Source of the DNA: Ancylobacter vacuolatus | GTDB taxonomy: Bacteria > Pseudomonadota > Alphaproteobacteria > Rhizobiales > Xanthobacteraceae | Length of the DNA: 64,000 bases | Assembly: GCF_030813595.1 (NCBI RefSeq) | Contig: NZ_JAUSUH010000001.1 | Coordinates: forward strand, 434,001 to 498,000 | Direction of reading: 5' to 3' | Shown here: one piece after another, positions 40,163 through 49,796 of the stretch | Layout: every line of letters starts with the position of its first letter | How positions within the stretch are numbered: position 1 is the stretch's first letter | Notes under the pieces: model-generated | The model's input: only the letters and a program-made list of their open reading frames with translations | The model's database searches: none | Told to the model about the DNA's origin: nothing | Translations under genes and position numbers: made by a program

Positions 40163-41238
40163 CCTTTTTGGAAATAAGCAATATTTCCAAGACGTTCGGC
40201 AAGGTTGCCGCCGTCAATGACGTCTCGCTGGAAATCGCGCGCGGCGAGTTCGTCACCTTTCTCGGGCCTTCGGGTTCGGGAAAGAGCACGACGCTCTATA
40301 TGATCGCTGGCTTCTTCGAGCCGACGGGGGGCGATGTGCGGCTGGAGGGGCGCAGCATCCTCGCCGAGCCCTCGAACAAGCGGAACATCGGCATGGTGTT
40401 CCAGCGTTACACGCTGTTCCCTCACCTCTCCGTCGCGGAAAACGTCGCCTTCCCCTTGCGCGTGCGCCGGCGTCCGGCGGGCGAGATCGCCCGCAAGGTC
40501 GAGGAGATGCTGGCACTGGTGCGGCTGGAGAATTTCGCCGACCGGATGCCGGCCCAGCTCTCCGGCGGCCAGCAGCAGCGTGTCGCGCTGGCCCGGGCGC
40601 TGGCCTACAACCCACCGTTGCTGCTGATGGATGAGCCGCTCTCGGCGCTCGACAAGAAGCTGCGGGAGGAAATCCAGGACGAGATCCGCCGCATCCATCG
40701 CCAGACGGGCGTCACCATCCTCTATGTCACCCACGACCAGGAGGAAGCGCTGAGTCTTTCGGATCGCATCGCCCTGTTCAACCAAGGCCGCATCGAACAA
40801 CTCGGCAAAGGTCGCGATCTCTATGATGCGCCGCGTACCCGCTTTGTCGCGGATTTCATTGGTCATTCCAACTTTATCGACTGCACCATCACCCGCAGCG
40901 AAGGCGAGAGCGCCGACATCGTGCTGCCGGATGGCGGTGCGCTGAGCGGGATATCCCTGCACGGCGCCGCCGTCGCCGGTGCCCGCGCCGGGCTGATGAT
41001 CCGCCCCGACCGGCTGCGCCTTTCGGCTCTCGCGGAGACGGTGGAACCGGGCATCGACGCTGTCCTGGCCGACGCCACCTTTATCGGCGAGACCTACCAT
41101 TTTGTCCTCGCCACCGGCTGGGGCGCCAGCATCAATGTGCGGATTCCCGCAAGCCGTGTGCAACCGGACGACATCACCATCGGCGCCCGCATGCGGTTGC
41201 ACTGGGAGGCGGTGGACGCACGGCTCTTCGGCCATTGA
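40159..41238 (+). CDS. ABC transporter ATPase (PotA-like)
   Basis: 359 aa. The ATPase domain covers residues 1-235 with Walker [10 protein letters not shown], the Q-loop region [20 protein letters not shown], signature [16 protein letters not shown], Walker [12 protein letters not shown] and the switch histidine in THDQEE. A TOBE domain lies at about 280-355 ([15 protein letters not shown]). The start overlaps the permease stop (ATGA). It is last in the operon that starts at 31702. Codon use is slightly less GC-biased than upstream, though not strikingly so. Confidence 0.88.
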   Translation: MTFLEISNISKTFGKVAAVNDVSLEIARGEFVTFLGPSGSGKSTTLYMIAGFFEPTGGDVRLEGRSILAEPSNKRNIGMVFQRYTLFPHLSVAENVAFPLRVRRRPAGEIARKVEEMLALVRLENFADRMPAQLSGGQQQRVALARALAYNPPLLLMDEPLSALDKKLREEIQDEIRRIHRQTGVTILYVTHDQEEALSLSDRIALFNQGRIEQLGKGRDLYDAPRTRFVADFIGHSNFIDCTITRSEGESADIVLPDGGALSGISLHGAAVAGARAGLMIRPDRLRLSALAETVEPGIDAVLADATFIGETYHFVLATGWGASINVRIPASRVQPDDITIGARMRLHWEAVDARLFGH

Positions 41239-41299
41239 GATCGACGCCCCGGCGGGGCGGGCCATAGCCAGTCCGTTTCGCTCCTGCTATTGCCGGGAC

Positions 41300-41686
41300 A
41301 TGACAGCCGAAGAATTCCAGGACGCACTCGAAAAGCTCGACGCGACGCCAGCCCGCATCGCCAAGCTCATCGGCGTCGACATCCGCACGGTGCGCCGCTG
41401 GAGCACAGGGGCGAAAGTGATTCCCGACACCGTCGCCGCCCAGCTCGGCGCCATTATCGAGGCCGGTGGCCTCCCGTCAGAGGCGGACAGGCAGTCTCTG
41501 CGGAACAATGAGCAAGCGGATCAGCCGGTGTCGCGTTTCGTTTGGGTTCAGCGCAGGGAAAGCGACCCACATTGGACGGTCGCGGAACACGACCTTGTCT
41601 CCGATGTGTTTTATCTGCCCGGCCGGGTCGAGCGCTTCGTCGCCGACGAGCTGGTGATCGGTTTGCCGCTGACGGCGCCGGAGTGA
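41300..41686 (+). CDS. Small helix-turn-helix protein
   Basis: 128 aa. Residues 5-55 (LEKLDATPARIAKLIGVDIR, TVRRWSTGAKVIPDTVAAQL) form a likely Xre/Cro-type DNA-binding domain. The remainder is acidic and Trp-containing (FVWVQRRESDPHWTVAEHD) with no recognised domain. It follows the transporter ATPase by 61 nt on the same strand, so it may be read through or independent. A DNA-binding role is likely; targets are unknown. The following 156 nt to the DUF763 stop hold no convincing gene. Confidence 0.6.
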   Translation: MTAEEFQDALEKLDATPARIAKLIGVDIRTVRRWSTGAKVIPDTVAAQLGAIIEAGGLPSEADRQSLRNNEQADQPVSRFVWVQRRESDPHWTVAEHDLVSDVFYLPGRVERFVADELVIGLPLTAPE

Positions 41687-41842
41687 GTGCGCCGCCCTGG
41701 CAAGCGCGCGGAATATGTCCAGTTCCATCCCAATCGCCTGCCGCGCGAGCTCATGGCGGGTCAGTTCGATGCTGCGCATGCGAGGCAGCAGGTTGATGAA
41801 GCGGACGGCCTGCGCCGACGTCTGGATGATGCGCGATCCGCG

Positions 41843-43045
41843 TCAGTTCCTCGATGTCCGCCTCTCGTCCTCGACGATCTCATCCCAGCTGCGCCCTGCG
41901 GCGAAACCTTCGAGCTGGCGCGCTTGGTCGTCGAGCCGGCGGATCGCGGCAAGCTCCTCGGACTGACCGAGCTTCGCCTTTCGCACCGCTGATTTCATCA
42001 CGTCGATGGTGTGATCGTAGACCCTCAGCGGCACCGGGAAGGGATGACGATCCTTGCCGCCATGCGCATAGGAAAAACGTGCCGGGTCAGAGAAGCGACA
42101 GGGCGCTCCGTGCACCACTTCCGCAACCATGGCGAGCGCCTCGACCGTGCGGGCGCCGACGCCCGGCACCAGCAGCAATTCGGCGAAGTCCTGCGGCCCG
42201 CGATCGGTGGCTGCGGCGAGCGCCGCCTGCAGGCGCGGCAGCACCACGTCCTTCGCGCGCACATCGTGATGCGACGGCATGACGAGGTGCGGCAGTTCGA
42301 GCTGGTCGCTGGCGGGCACCGCCTTCTGCACCTTCGCCCCGTCCAGCCCCGCAAAGGTCCGGGCGATCGCGTCGGGTCCGAGATTTTCCAGCAGGTCCAG
42401 CTGCCCGCTGCGGGACGGCGCGGCGCGGGCATCGGCGAGATTGACGATGTCGCCCTGATGCGGGCCGTCGACCGCGGCATGCGGGTCGTCGAGAAAGCTC
42501 TTCAGCCCTTCGGAGAGCCAATGATAGCGCCGCGCCTGCCCGCGCGCGTCGTTCATTCCCTGCTGCACCACCACCCAGTGCCCGTCATCGGTGACGATGA
42601 AGCCGTGCAGATAGAGATCGAACCCGTCCTGCACGGCGGCGCTGTCGATCTTGGCGACGAGGCGGCTCGCCCTGCCCAGAGCCTCGCCATCGCAGCCTGT
42701 GCGTTCGCCCACGGCCATCAGCTCCTGCGGCGTCTTGCGCGAATGCCTGCCGCGCCCCCCGCAGACATGGATGCCCAGCTCGCCCTCGAGCGGCTGCAGA
42801 CCGCGCTTCAGCGCGCCGATCACGCTGGTGGTGATGCCGGAGGAGTGCCAGTCCATGCCCATGACGGCGCCGAAGGACTGGAACCAGAACGGATGTGCCA
42901 TCCGGCGCAGGAATTCGTCGCTGCCATAGTGATGCACGATGGCCTCACTGATCACCGCGCCGAGCTTGGTCATGCGCTCCGCCAGCCAGGGCGGCACGCG
43001 GCCAGTGTGAAGGGGCAGGTCGGCGCTTCCGGTGCGACGGGACAT
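41843..43045 (-). CDS. DUF763 family protein
   Basis: 400 aa. It matches the DUF763 family of bacteria and archaea: GSADLPLHTGRVPPWLAERM, HPFWFQSFGAVMGMDWHSSG, IHVCGGRGRHSRKTPQEL, HWVVVQQGMND, ELLLVPGVGARTVEALAMVA and HGGKDRHPFPVP. The LLVPGVGARTVEAL segment looks like a helix-hairpin-helix, so nucleic-acid binding or nuclease activity is plausible, but the family is uncharacterised. It is preceded on the same strand by htpG further downstream in transcription (63 nt between them) with no obvious functional link. Confidence 0.82.
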   Translation of the reverse strand: MSRRTGSADLPLHTGRVPPWLAERMTKLGAVISEAIVHHYGSDEFLRRMAHPFWFQSFGAVMGMDWHSSGITTSVIGALKRGLQPLEGELGIHVCGGRGRHSRKTPQELMAVGERTGCDGEALGRASRLVAKIDSAAVQDGFDLYLHGFIVTDDGHWVVVQQGMNDARGQARRYHWLSEGLKSFLDDPHAAVDGPHQGDIVNLADARAAPSRSGQLDLLENLGPDAIARTFAGLDGAKVQKAVPASDQLELPHLVMPSHHDVRAKDVVLPRLQAALAAATDRGPQDFAELLLVPGVGARTVEALAMVAEVVHGAPCRFSDPARFSYAHGGKDRHPFPVPLRVYDHTIDVMKSAVRKAKLGQSEELAAIRRLDDQARQLEGFAAGRSWDEIVEDERRTSRN

Positions 43046-43108
43046 GGTTCTCTCAATAGCCCACGCACGAGGTTGCCGGAAGCGCCGTCAACGGAAAGCG
43101 GCGCCGGT

Positions 43109-45001
43109 TCAGGCGGTGCCGAGTCCGCGTGTCATCAGCCGGAACAGCCGTTGCGAGAACGCGGCCGCGTCGCCCGGCCGCTCGCCGTCGAGCACGCGGG
43201 CCGTGTCGAGCAGAAGATGCGCGACATCCGCACGTGTGGAGTCGTCGGCATGGCCGGCGAGGCCGGTGATCATGGCATGCGCGGGGTTCACCTCGAGGAT
43301 CGGCTTCGCCGCGCTGCCAAGGCGGCCCGATGCCGCGAGGAAGCGCTCATATTGCCGGTCCGGTCCCTTCTCGCCGGCAACGAGGCAAACAGCACTGTCG
43401 GTGAGGCGGTCGGAGGCCCGCACATCGGCCACCTCAGCGCCGAGCAGATCCTTCATCTCAGTGATGAGCGCGCTCACTTCCGAGCTCGCCTCGACCGAGG
43501 GCGGAGCGTCCTTGTCTAGGAGCGGAATAAGGCCGAGATCGGCACTGCCCTGAGTCACCGATCGGAACGGCTTGCCCTCATAGTCCAGCCCGCTCGCCAC
43601 CCAGAAGGCGTCGACCGGATCGGCGAGCAGCAGCACCTCGATGCCGCGTGCGCGGAAGCCTTCCAGATGCGGCGAGTTCGCAATGCGCGCCGCGTCGTCA
43701 CCGGCGATGGTGTAGATCGCGGTCTGGTTCTCCTTCAGGCCCGCAACATATTCCTTGAGGCTGCGTGTGCCCTCGCCGGAGGCCGTGGTCTTGAAGCGGG
43801 CGAGGTTTAGGAGCTGTTCGCGGCGCTCGAAATCCTCATAGAGGCCCTCCTTGATAACCGCGCCGAAATTCTCCCAAACCTTGCCGAACGCTTCCGCATC
43901 CTGTTCGGCAAGCCTGGCGAGATCGGAGAGGACCCGGCTGGTGACGCCCTTGCGGATCGCGCCGAGCAGCGGGCTGTCCTGGATCATTTCGCGCGAGACA
44001 TTGAGCGGTAGGTCGGCGCTGTCGACCAGGCCGCGCACGAAGCGCAGATAGCGCGGCAGCAGCTCGGCGTCGTCGGTGATGAAGACCCGCTTCACATAGA
44101 GCTTGATGCGGCCCTTGCGGTCGGCATCGAACAGGTCGAACGGGCGCGCGCCCGGCACAAAGGCCAGCGCGGTGTATTCATGCCGGCCCTCGGCGCGGAA
44201 GTGCACGGTGAGCGCCGGATCGTCATATTGCCCCGCGACGCTGCGGTAGAAGTCGGTGTATTCCTGCGCCGTGATCTCGGACTTGGCGCGGGTCCAAAGC
44301 GCGGCGCCGTCCGATAGCGCGGCTGCTTCCGCACCGGGCTTCTCGATGAAGCGGATCGGCACCGGCACATGGCCGGACTGTTCCTTGACGATGCGCTCCA
44401 GGGTCCAGCGCTCGGCATAAGTCTTGGCGTCGTCGGCGAGATGAAGCACGACCCGCGTTCCCCGTGCCGGGGCTTCGTCGAGGACGACGGGCGCGACCGA
44501 GAATTCCCCCTTGCCGTCCGAAGACCAGAGCCACGCCTCGTCGCTGCCGGCGCGGCGGCTGACGACATCCACTTTTGCCGCGACCATGAAGGCGGAATAG
44601 AAGCCGACGCCGAACTGGCCGATCAGCTGCGCGCCTTCCTTGCCGCTTCCCTGGCCCTCGGCAACGGCGATGCGATCGATGAAGCTGCGCGTGCCGGAAC
44701 GCGCGATCGTGCCCAGCGCCTCGATCATCTCGTCCCGGCTCATGCCGATGCCGTTGTCGGCGATGGTCAGCGTGCCGGCCTCCGGATCGGCCGAGAGGGT
44801 GATGGCGAGCCCGGGTTCGTCGCCCAGCAGCTCGGGGCGGGTGATCGCCTCGTAACGCAGCTTCTCGCAGGCATCGGCGGCGTTGGAGATCAGTTCCCGC
44901 AGGAACACGTCGCGGTCGGAATAGACCGAATGCACCATCATGTGCAGCAGACGGGAAACGTCGGCCTCAAAAGGGCGGCTCTCAAAGGTCTCGGAGGTCA
45001 T
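43109..45001 (-). CDS. htpG: Molecular chaperone HtpG (Hsp90)
   Basis: 630 aa. The N-terminal GHKL ATPase has ELISNAADACEKLRYEA, DNGIGMSRDEM and GQFGVGFYSAFMVA. The middle domain has GVVDSADLPLNVSREM-like sequence (here GLVDSADLPLNVSREMIQD). A C-terminal dimerisation domain ends at GLGTA. Length is normal for alphaproteobacterial HtpG. The ATG at 45001 gives the canonical FEADVSRLLHMMVHSVYSDR start. The frame stays open far upstream through the antisense of the next gene, which is an artefact of high GC. Confidence 0.95.
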   Translation of the reverse strand: MTSETFESRPFEADVSRLLHMMVHSVYSDRDVFLRELISNAADACEKLRYEAITRPELLGDEPGLAITLSADPEAGTLTIADNGIGMSRDEMIEALGTIARSGTRSFIDRIAVAEGQGSGKEGAQLIGQFGVGFYSAFMVAAKVDVVSRRAGSDEAWLWSSDGKGEFSVAPVVLDEAPARGTRVVLHLADDAKTYAERWTLERIVKEQSGHVPVPIRFIEKPGAEAAALSDGAALWTRAKSEITAQEYTDFYRSVAGQYDDPALTVHFRAEGRHEYTALAFVPGARPFDLFDADRKGRIKLYVKRVFITDDAELLPRYLRFVRGLVDSADLPLNVSREMIQDSPLLGAIRKGVTSRVLSDLARLAEQDAEAFGKVWENFGAVIKEGLYEDFERREQLLNLARFKTTASGEGTRSLKEYVAGLKENQTAIYTIAGDDAARIANSPHLEGFRARGIEVLLLADPVDAFWVASGLDYEGKPFRSVTQGSADLGLIPLLDKDAPPSVEASSEVSALITEMKDLLGAEVADVRASDRLTDSAVCLVAGEKGPDRQYERFLAASGRLGSAAKPILEVNPAHAMITGLAGHADDSTRADVAHLLLDTARVLDGERPGDAAAFSQRLFRLMTRGLGTA

Positions 45002-45157
45002 GGCTGGCGACACGTCATGTGGGTGAAACGATGCCCTCGAAATGGCAAGGCCGGCCCGAGAGATCAAGACGCGCGATGACCCGCGTCGCGACGCCGAAGC
45101 AGCTTCGGCACCCCAGCGCCGGGCGCAGCCCCTGGAGCCGGCCCGGAACGGGGAGCG

Positions 45158-47604
45158 ATGGCTGGGGCTAAGAATGCAGGCGCCGGGATAGGGCGCGCTA
45201 GGACAAAGCTTCCTGTATTCAAATCCGGTCAAAGCTCCACTCGCCCCGTCCGGGCGCGTCACACCGTTGCGTTGCTCTCGGCGGTCTCGCTCAGTGCCCT
45301 GCCGGCATCGATGCCGGCGGCACGGGCCTATACGATCAACGACACCACCGAGACGGTTCCCGGTACGCATGCCTCGCCCTGGGATCTCGGTACGCAAGAC
45401 ATCATCATCGGCAACACCGGCACCGGTGCGCTCACCGTGGAGAGCGGCGGCGTGGTCAAGAACCGGGAAACCCATGTCGGCGAGAAATCCGGTTCCACCG
45501 GAACCCTGACCGTGACCGGGGACGGCTCCAGCCTGAGCGGCGGCACGCAGATCGAGGCCGGCATTCTCAAGGTCGCCGCGGACGACAATCTGGGGGCCGA
45601 CACGGGCGGCCTCGATTTCTCCGGCGGCGCGCTGGCGACCACCGCCAGCTTCACCAGCGCCCGCAATGTGAGCCTCGCCGACCCGGGCGGCACCATCGAC
45701 ACCGCCTCCGCGACATCCCTCATTCTCTCTGGCGCCGTCACCGGCACGGGCGGCCTGACCAAGGAAGGTGACGGCACGCTCATCCTGACCGGCACCAACA
45801 GCTCCAGAGGCACCACCACCATCAATGCCGGCACGCTGCAGATCGGCAATGGCGGCGCCACCGGCTCGATCACCGGCCATGTGGTGAACAATGCGTCCCT
45901 GGTGTTCAACCGCTCCGGCACTTACAGCTTCCCCGGCACCCTCACCGGCAGCGGGACGGTGAGCCTCCTCGGTTCCGGCACGGTGCTGTTCGCCGATCCC
46001 GGCGCCTATAGCGGTGCGATACATGTATCCGGCTCGACCGTGCATCTGGAGAACCAGACGCAGAGCGGCTCCGTCTTCACCTTGGACGAGGGCGCGATCC
46101 TGAACGGCACCGGGACCATTGGCGGGCTCCAGGCCAATAGCGGCAGCCGGGTTTCGCCGGGAAATTCGCCCGGTACGCTTATTAGAGTGAACGGCGTCGT
46201 CGCCTTCAACGCCAGTTCGATCTACCGCGTGGATGTGACCCCTGCCGGCGCCTACGACCTCATCTCCGCCGGCGGAGCCGTCACGCTCTCCAGTGGCGCT
46301 TCCGTCTAGGTGGTGGCGGAGCGTGGCGTCTATGACACGAACACTACCTATACCATCATCACCACGACCGGCACGGTGAGCGGAACCTTTGGCTCGGTGA
46401 TCAGCGAGTACGCCTTCCTCACGCCCACGCTCGGCTATGACGCGCAGAACGTTTTTCTGACCCTCACCTACAACAATGTGGACTTCGCCGGCCATGCGGC
46501 CACGGCGAACCAAGCCGCCGTGGCCTGGTCAGCGCAGGCATTGGGCAGTGGCAGCAAAGTGTACGACGCAGTGCTCGAACTGTCGGATCAGAATGCTGGC
46601 CGCGCCTTCGACGCGCTCTCGGGCGAGGCCTACGCCTCGGTCGGCACTGTCATTCAGCAGCAGTCGATCTATCTGCGCGACGCGGTGAGCGGGCGGCTGC
46701 GCCAGTCGCTGAGCGCGCCGGGCGCCGCCCCGCTCGCCTATCGCCCCGGCCCGCAGACGGCGGCGCTCGCCGAAGGCCTCGCGCCCACCCTGTGGGCGCA
46801 GGGCTATGGCGGCTGGGGCGACACCTCTTCCAACGGCAATGCCGCCAACATCTCCAATACCGTTGGCGGCTTCCTCATGGGGGCGGATGTGGCGATGGCG
46901 GAGAACGCCCGCGCTGGCCTTTTCGCCGGCTACAGCCGCTCGGATTTCGACGTGAGCGGGCGCGCCTCCTCCGGCTCGATCAACAATGTGGATCTCGGTC
47001 TCTATGCCGGCGCTCGGATCGGTGCCGTCGCCCTGCGCGGCGGCGCCTCCTACACCTGGCACGAGCTGTCGATGTCGCGCACCGTTGTCTTGCCCGGCTT
47101 CTGGGAGCCGAGCAAGGGCAGCGACACCACGGGTACGGCGCAGTTGTTCGGCGAGCTCGGCTATGACATGGAAGTCGGCGCCCTCGCCTTTGAACACCTC
47201 ATCGGCCTTGCCTACGTCAATGTCTCCGGCGCCTCGCTCAACGAGCAGGGCGGCGCGGCGGCGCTGGCGGTGTCGACCGACGCCATGAGCACCTTCTACA
47301 CGACGCTGGGCGTGCGCCTCGCCACCACGGTCGATGTCGGCGGGCAGGCGCTCACCCCGTATGCGACGCTGGGCTGGCTGCATGCCTTCGGCGACGTGAC
47401 GCCGACAGCGACGATGCAGTTCAGCCGCGGGGCGACGCCCTTCACCATCTCCGGCGTGCCGGTGGCGGAGGATGCGCTGCTGCTGGAGGCGGGGCTCAGC
47501 TACGCGCTCTCGCCCACGGCGCAGATCGGTGCCAGCTATGCCGGCCAGCTTGCCAGCGGCGCCGCGCTGAACGCCTTCACGCACAGTTCTCCCTCAAGTT
47601 CTGA
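45158..47604 (+). pseudogene. Autotransporter adhesin gene with amber stop and C-terminal frameshift
   Basis: A leading part (45158-46306, 383 codons) encodes an extended signal peptide (ALLSAVSLSALPASMPAARA) and a beta-helical passenger with autotransporter repeats (GGLTKEGDGTLILTGTNSSR, TTTINAGTLQIGNGG). TAG at 46307-46309 interrupts it, and the same frame then continues through the rest of the passenger and a full-size beta-barrel domain (ALAEGLAPTLWAQGYGGWGD to IGASYAGQLASGAALNAFT). Just after, the frame is shifted: GCACAG...TTCTGA at 47581-47604 in another frame encodes AQFSLKF-stop, the expected C-terminal beta-strand ending in Phe. In the uncorrected frame the protein runs to 47710 as unrelated residues. 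Two independent lesions argue for a pseudogene, though sequencing errors are possible. Confidence 0.8.
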
Positions 47605-47810
47605 GGGCCGGGCGGTGGGGGCTGTTCGAGAAACGCCTCCCGGTGCTCGGCAGCGGGCTCGGCTGCGGAGCGCCGGACCTGCGGTTCTTTGGGAGCGTCG
47701 GGTGTCATGATGCGCGCGAGGACGCCGCGCGAGGCGGCACCGTTTCCGCGGGACCGGAAGAAGCCAGTGTGGCGGCGGATGGAGCCGGTCCGTGCGGCGA
47801 ACGACGCCGC

Positions 47811-48662
47811 TCAGCCTTGGTCCCATCCGTCCGCCGGCACGCTCTGGCCGGCCATGAGGCAATCCACCAGATGGACCGCGGCTTGCGTGCCCGGCGTTCC
47901 AAGGTCCGCCATGATGCTCATATGGTCGGCGCCGGAGAGCGTGCATTGACCAACGCGCAGGCCGGCGGCGATCGCCAGATGCGAGCCGAAGGCGTGCATC
48001 TGCTGGTGAAACGGTGCCGTCTCCAGTTCCCCGACCAGCAGCCGGACGTTGGCGCCCGCCTTGTAGCGCCGGGCTAGCGGGCTGAAGTCGCGGATCTCCT
48101 GGTCGGTCAGGCCGATCAGTTCCCGCAGGAAAGAGTCCTTCAGCGGTGCGAGATCGTAGATGCCGCTGAGCAAAACGGCACCGGCGATCGCTCCCGCCGG
48201 GGCGCTCGCATCTAACAGCAGCGCGCCGAGCTGGGCACCGGCGGAATGGCCGCTAATGGTGAGGCGGGACGCGTCGCCGCCATAGGCGCCGATATGCGCC
48301 ACTATCCAGTCCCGGGCCTGGCGGACCTGCGCGACGAGCGTCTCCATCCGCACGGCAGGCATCAGGGCGTAATCGACAATCACCGCGATCGCCCCCGCCC
48401 CCGTCACCGTCTCGGCGACGAAGGAGAAGTCCTCCTTGGTGAACATGCGCCAATAGCCGCCGTGAATGAACATGTGCACGGCGCCGGTCGCCAGATGGGG
48501 CGGCGGCAGGAAAAGATCGAGCCGCTCCGCCGGCGAGGCGCCATAGGCGATATCGGCATGCATCGGCAGCCGCGCCCGCGTGATGAGGCTGCGGGCCGCG
48601 TAGTCGGCCACGTGGCGGTCGAAATCCGGCACGACGTCGCGGGTTCGAAAGGGATCGGCCAT
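47811..48662 (-). CDS. Alpha/beta hydrolase, arylformamidase-like
   Basis: 283 aa. It has the HGGYWRMF oxyanion motif (HGGxW, as in kynurenine formamidase), nucleophile Ser in ISGHSAGAQL, an acid in the LVGELET region and His in SGADHMSIMADL. The family hydrolyses N-formyl or other small esters/amides in the cytoplasm; kynurenine formamidase activity is a guess from the motif. It stands alone, convergent with the broken autotransporter gene. The 206-nt gap between them holds no convincing gene or terminator. Confidence 0.8.
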   Translation of the reverse strand: MADPFRTRDVVPDFDRHVADYAARSLITRARLPMHADIAYGASPAERLDLFLPPPHLATGAVHMFIHGGYWRMFTKEDFSFVAETVTGAGAIAVIVDYALMPAVRMETLVAQVRQARDWIVAHIGAYGGDASRLTISGHSAGAQLGALLLDASAPAGAIAGAVLLSGIYDLAPLKDSFLRELIGLTDQEIRDFSPLARRYKAGANVRLLVGELETAPFHQQMHAFGSHLAIAAGLRVGQCTLSGADHMSIMADLGTPGTQAAVHLVDCLMAGQSVPADGWDQG

Positions 48663-49079
48663 GGTGGCGCATCTTCACGTTCAGGAGGAGGCGGCGAGAT
48701 CGGGCGCGCCGGACGGTTTCCGCAGGCTGACGAGCACCGGGCCGCCCGGGTGGGCACGGTCTGTCCGCACGGGAACGCAGCGTCGCGGCCGGCGCCGGCG
48801 TGCGCGCCGCGGCAGGCGCAGGACCGGCGACACGACAGCATCGACACGCATCCGCAGGTCACGGCACCGGGCACAATCAGCCGGCGCAAGAGGTTGGCCG
48901 CTGCCGAATAGACGTTCCCGCGCTATCCGCGCCGCCGAGATGTCAGCCAAAAGCCCCTCCCATGTTTCTGGTATAATGTATTATCAGTGAACTATTGGCC
49001 TATATAAAATCGTATAGGATATCGTATTGAGTGATGGGGAGGATCGTGCTAGCTGTTGATCGCTGTCAAGGGGCAACGC
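48663..49079 (+). promoter_or_regulatory. Promoter island upstream of the GntR-CUT2 operon
   Basis: 417 nt with no gene. Its right end (about 48965-49030) is sharply AT-rich in an otherwise GC-rich window. It contains the inverted repeats ATAAT-gt-ATTAT (48973-48984) and CCTATA-n8-TATAGG (48999-49004/49013-49018), then GATATC. These are good candidates for the promoter and for operators of the adjacent GntR protein. AAGGGG lies seven bases before the ATG at 49080. The left 300 nt show nothing I can assign. Confidence 0.5.
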
Positions 49080-49796
49080 ATGCGCAGTCCGAAACCTCAC
49101 GCTACTTCCCGCTACCTCGCCGAAGACGGCGGATCAGCACCGGCGGTGCATCGTGGCGCCGGCCTGGCCGATGAAGTCTATGAGGCGATTTTCGCGCGTC
49201 TTATGGCGCTGAAGATTCCGCCCGGCGCGCGCATCACCGTCGATAATCTGGTGCGCGAGCTGGAAGTGTCGCAGACGCCGATCCGCGAGGCGCTGGGGCG
49301 GCTTGAGGGCGAGGGCCTCGTCGTCAAGACCCATCTGGTCGGCTACAGCGCCGCGCCGCAGATCACCCGCGCCCGCTTCGAGGAGCTGTATGATCTGCGC
49401 CTGCTGCTGGAGCCGGAAATGGCCGGCCGCGCCGCTTCCTCCATGACCGCACCGGCGCTCAAGGCGCTGACGGGTGCCGCCGGCGTCAATCTGCGCGGTG
49501 GCGGCACGGATGAGCGCGCCCGCTACCCGCAATTCGCCCGGCAGGACGCCATCTTCCACGACATGATCCTGGAAATCGGCGGCAACGGCCTAGTGCGGGA
49601 AACGCTGGCGCACCAGCACACCCATTTCCACATCTTCCGCCTGATGTTCCATGCGCTCGTGACCGAAGAGGCGCTTGACGAGCATGAGGCCCTTCTCGCG
49701 GCTTTCGCCGCCCGCGATGTCGACGCCGCACGCCTGGCGATGCGCGCGCATCTCGAGCGCTCGCGCGACCGCCTGTCCCCGGCCTTCGACCAATGA
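49080..49796 (+). CDS. GntR-family (FCD subgroup) regulator of a CUT2 operon
   Basis: 238 aa. The winged helix is at about residues 30-90 (YEAIFARLMALKIPPGARIT, VRELEVSQTPIREALGRLEG). The FCD domain is at about 100-230 (YDLRLLLEPEMAGRAASS, RQDAIFHDMILEIGGN, EHEALLAAFAARDVDAARLA). A TTG at 49056 is an alternative start. It overlaps the transporter ATPase by 4 nt, so it is the first gene of the operon and probably an autoregulated, ligand-responsive repressor of it. Confidence 0.86.
   Translation: MRSPKPHATSRYLAEDGGSAPAVHRGAGLADEVYEAIFARLMALKIPPGARITVDNLVRELEVSQTPIREALGRLEGEGLVVKTHLVGYSAAPQITRARFEELYDLRLLLEPEMAGRAASSMTAPALKALTGAAGVNLRGGGTDERARYPQFARQDAIFHDMILEIGGNGLVRETLAHQHTHFHIFRLMFHALVTEEALDEHEALLAAFAARDVDAARLAMRAHLERSRDRLSPAFDQ

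Noticed and set aside
42011-43519. Plus-strand open frame of about 500 codons across DUF763 and htpG
   Set aside because: It runs antisense through two unrelated, recognisable genes and their gap, so it cannot be real coding sequence.
45002-46513. Upstream extension of the htpG frame on the minus strand, giving a protein of over 1100 residues
   Set aside because: The extension is the antisense of the autotransporter passenger, is Gly/Arg/Ala-rich low complexity, and HtpG has its canonical start at 45001. It is a high-GC shadow frame.
47605-47810. Continuation of the autotransporter frame to 47710 as a genuine C-terminal extension
   Set aside because: Autotransporter barrels end in a Phe-terminated strand. 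The residues after 47580 are unrelated, whereas the shifted frame gives the exact expected ending.
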